Shown: in pieces, positions 63,607 through 64,000 of the stretch
Position numbering within the stretch: position 1 is the first letter of the stretch
Layout: each line of letters begins with the position of its first letter
Assembly (NCBI RefSeq): GCF_040363165.1
Contig: NZ_BSRG01000006.1
Coordinates: forward strand, 62,001 to 126,000
Direction of reading: 5' to 3'
DNA length: 64,000 bases
DNA from: Thermus sp. LT1-2-5
Lineage (GTDB): Bacteria; Deinococcota; Deinococci; Deinococcales; Thermaceae
Notes under the pieces: generated by a model
What the model was told of the DNA's origin: nothing
The model's input: only the letters and a program-made list of their open reading frames with translations
The model's database searches: none
Made by a program: the position numbers and the translations under genes

Positions 63607-64000
63607 CTACAGGTTCCACCCCCCCGCCACCTCGAGGACCTGCCCCGTGAGGTAGGGCTCCCGCACGAAGAAGAGCACCGCCCGGGCCACCTCCTCCAGG
63701 AGGGCGAGCCGCCCCATGGGGATCTCCTGAAGGGGCTTGGAAACGGAGTTCTCCGCCACCCCGGGGGCCACCACGTTGGCGGTGATCCCCGCCGAGGCAA
63801 AGCGCTTAGCGATGGCCTTGGTGTAAAGGACCACCCCCATCTTGGCGATGGCGTAGGGGGTGATGTGGGGCCGGGCGATGGGGTGGGTGGCCCCGGCGTA
63901 GCCCAGGTTGACGATGCGCCCATACCCCTGGGCCACCATAAGGGGGAGAACCTTCTGGGTGAGGAGGAAGGTGGCGGTGAGGTTGGTGTCCATAATCCAG
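63607..64000 (-). CDS. SDR-family oxidoreductase (5' end outside window)
   Basis: The C-terminal 131 residues of a short-chain dehydrogenase. Visible pieces are MDTNLTATFLLTQKVLPLM, the catalytic region with NLGYAGATHPIARPHITPYAIAKMGV (Tyr and Lys in YAIAK), VAPGVAENSVSKPL and FFVREPYLTGQVLEVAGGWNL, resembling 3-oxoacyl-ACP reductase-like proteins. The cofactor-binding N-terminus lies beyond the window edge. The stop is one base upstream of the nrnA start. Confidence 0.88.
   Translation of the reverse strand, partial: WIMDTNLTATFLLTQKVLPLMVAQGYGRIVNLGYAGATHPIARPHITPYAIAKMGVVLYTKAIAKRFASAGITANVVAPGVAENSVSKPLQEIPMGRLALLEEVARAVLFFVREPYLTGQVLEVAGGWNL

Overview
The window is GC-rich, densely packed bacterial chromosome from the genus Thermus. 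Several proteins match remembered Thermus thermophilus homologues closely: MgtE, the Hera RNA helicase, the 477-residue eukaryote-like prolyl-tRNA synthetase, GreA and RecO. Many genes carry a -10 box only 6-7 bases upstream of an ATG or GTG, the leaderless-mRNA arrangement known from Thermus. The species cannot be fixed from sequence alone. I see no insertion sequence, phage or CRISPR array.

Positions 1-16800 are mostly housekeeping: the 3' part of mgtE, a pyrophosphatase-like ORF, queA, a NYN-domain gene, ppc, a YmdB-type phosphodiesterase, recO, greA, a PabB-PabA fusion with a PabC-like lyase, a thiolase/hydroxyacyl-CoA dehydrogenase/CoA-transferase operon, tRNA-Pro(GGG), rpe, a PsiE-like membrane gene, transketolase and tRNA-Arg(CCU).

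Positions 16861-22940 are a thiamine operon on the minus strand, thiE-thiS-thiG-thiO-thiC-MFS-thiD, led by a TPP riboswitch. Positions 23570-29957 are a plus-strand assimilatory sulfate operon: sulfite reductase, HemD-like, precorrin-2 dehydrogenase, APS reductase, a TauE-type exporter, SUMT and ATP sulfurylase. The operon therefore makes the siroheme its reductase needs.

Positions 31007-48812 are a nearly complete cobalamin locus of the cobalt-early (anaerobic) type. A minus-strand arm (cobT-cobS-cobO-cbiA) diverges from a plus-strand arm starting at cobC. Inside the plus arm a B12 riboswitch precedes a 21-codon leader ORF, a NiCoT cobalt transporter, cbiD-C-ET-L-F-H-G-X, a DUF3209-like gene, a second cobA-like gene, cbiB, cobD and a cobQ-cobU fusion. 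No cbiJ is visible. A frameshifted nucleotidyltransferase gene sits between cobD and cobQ-cobU.

Positions 48787-64000 hold the Hera helicase, moeA, a membrane-anchored subtilase, a SARP/BTAD-TPR regulator that faces a lipoprotein gene across four direct repeats with exact 11-bp period, an MFS gene, nth, an ASCH-domain gene convergent with a zinc-finger/GNAT/ABC-ATPase fusion, proS, apgM, nrnA and a partial SDR gene. The strongest candidates for new biology are the SARP repeat array with its regulon, the B12-riboswitch leader ORF, the ASCH plus GNAT-ABC pair, and the fusions and gaps of the B12 pathway.
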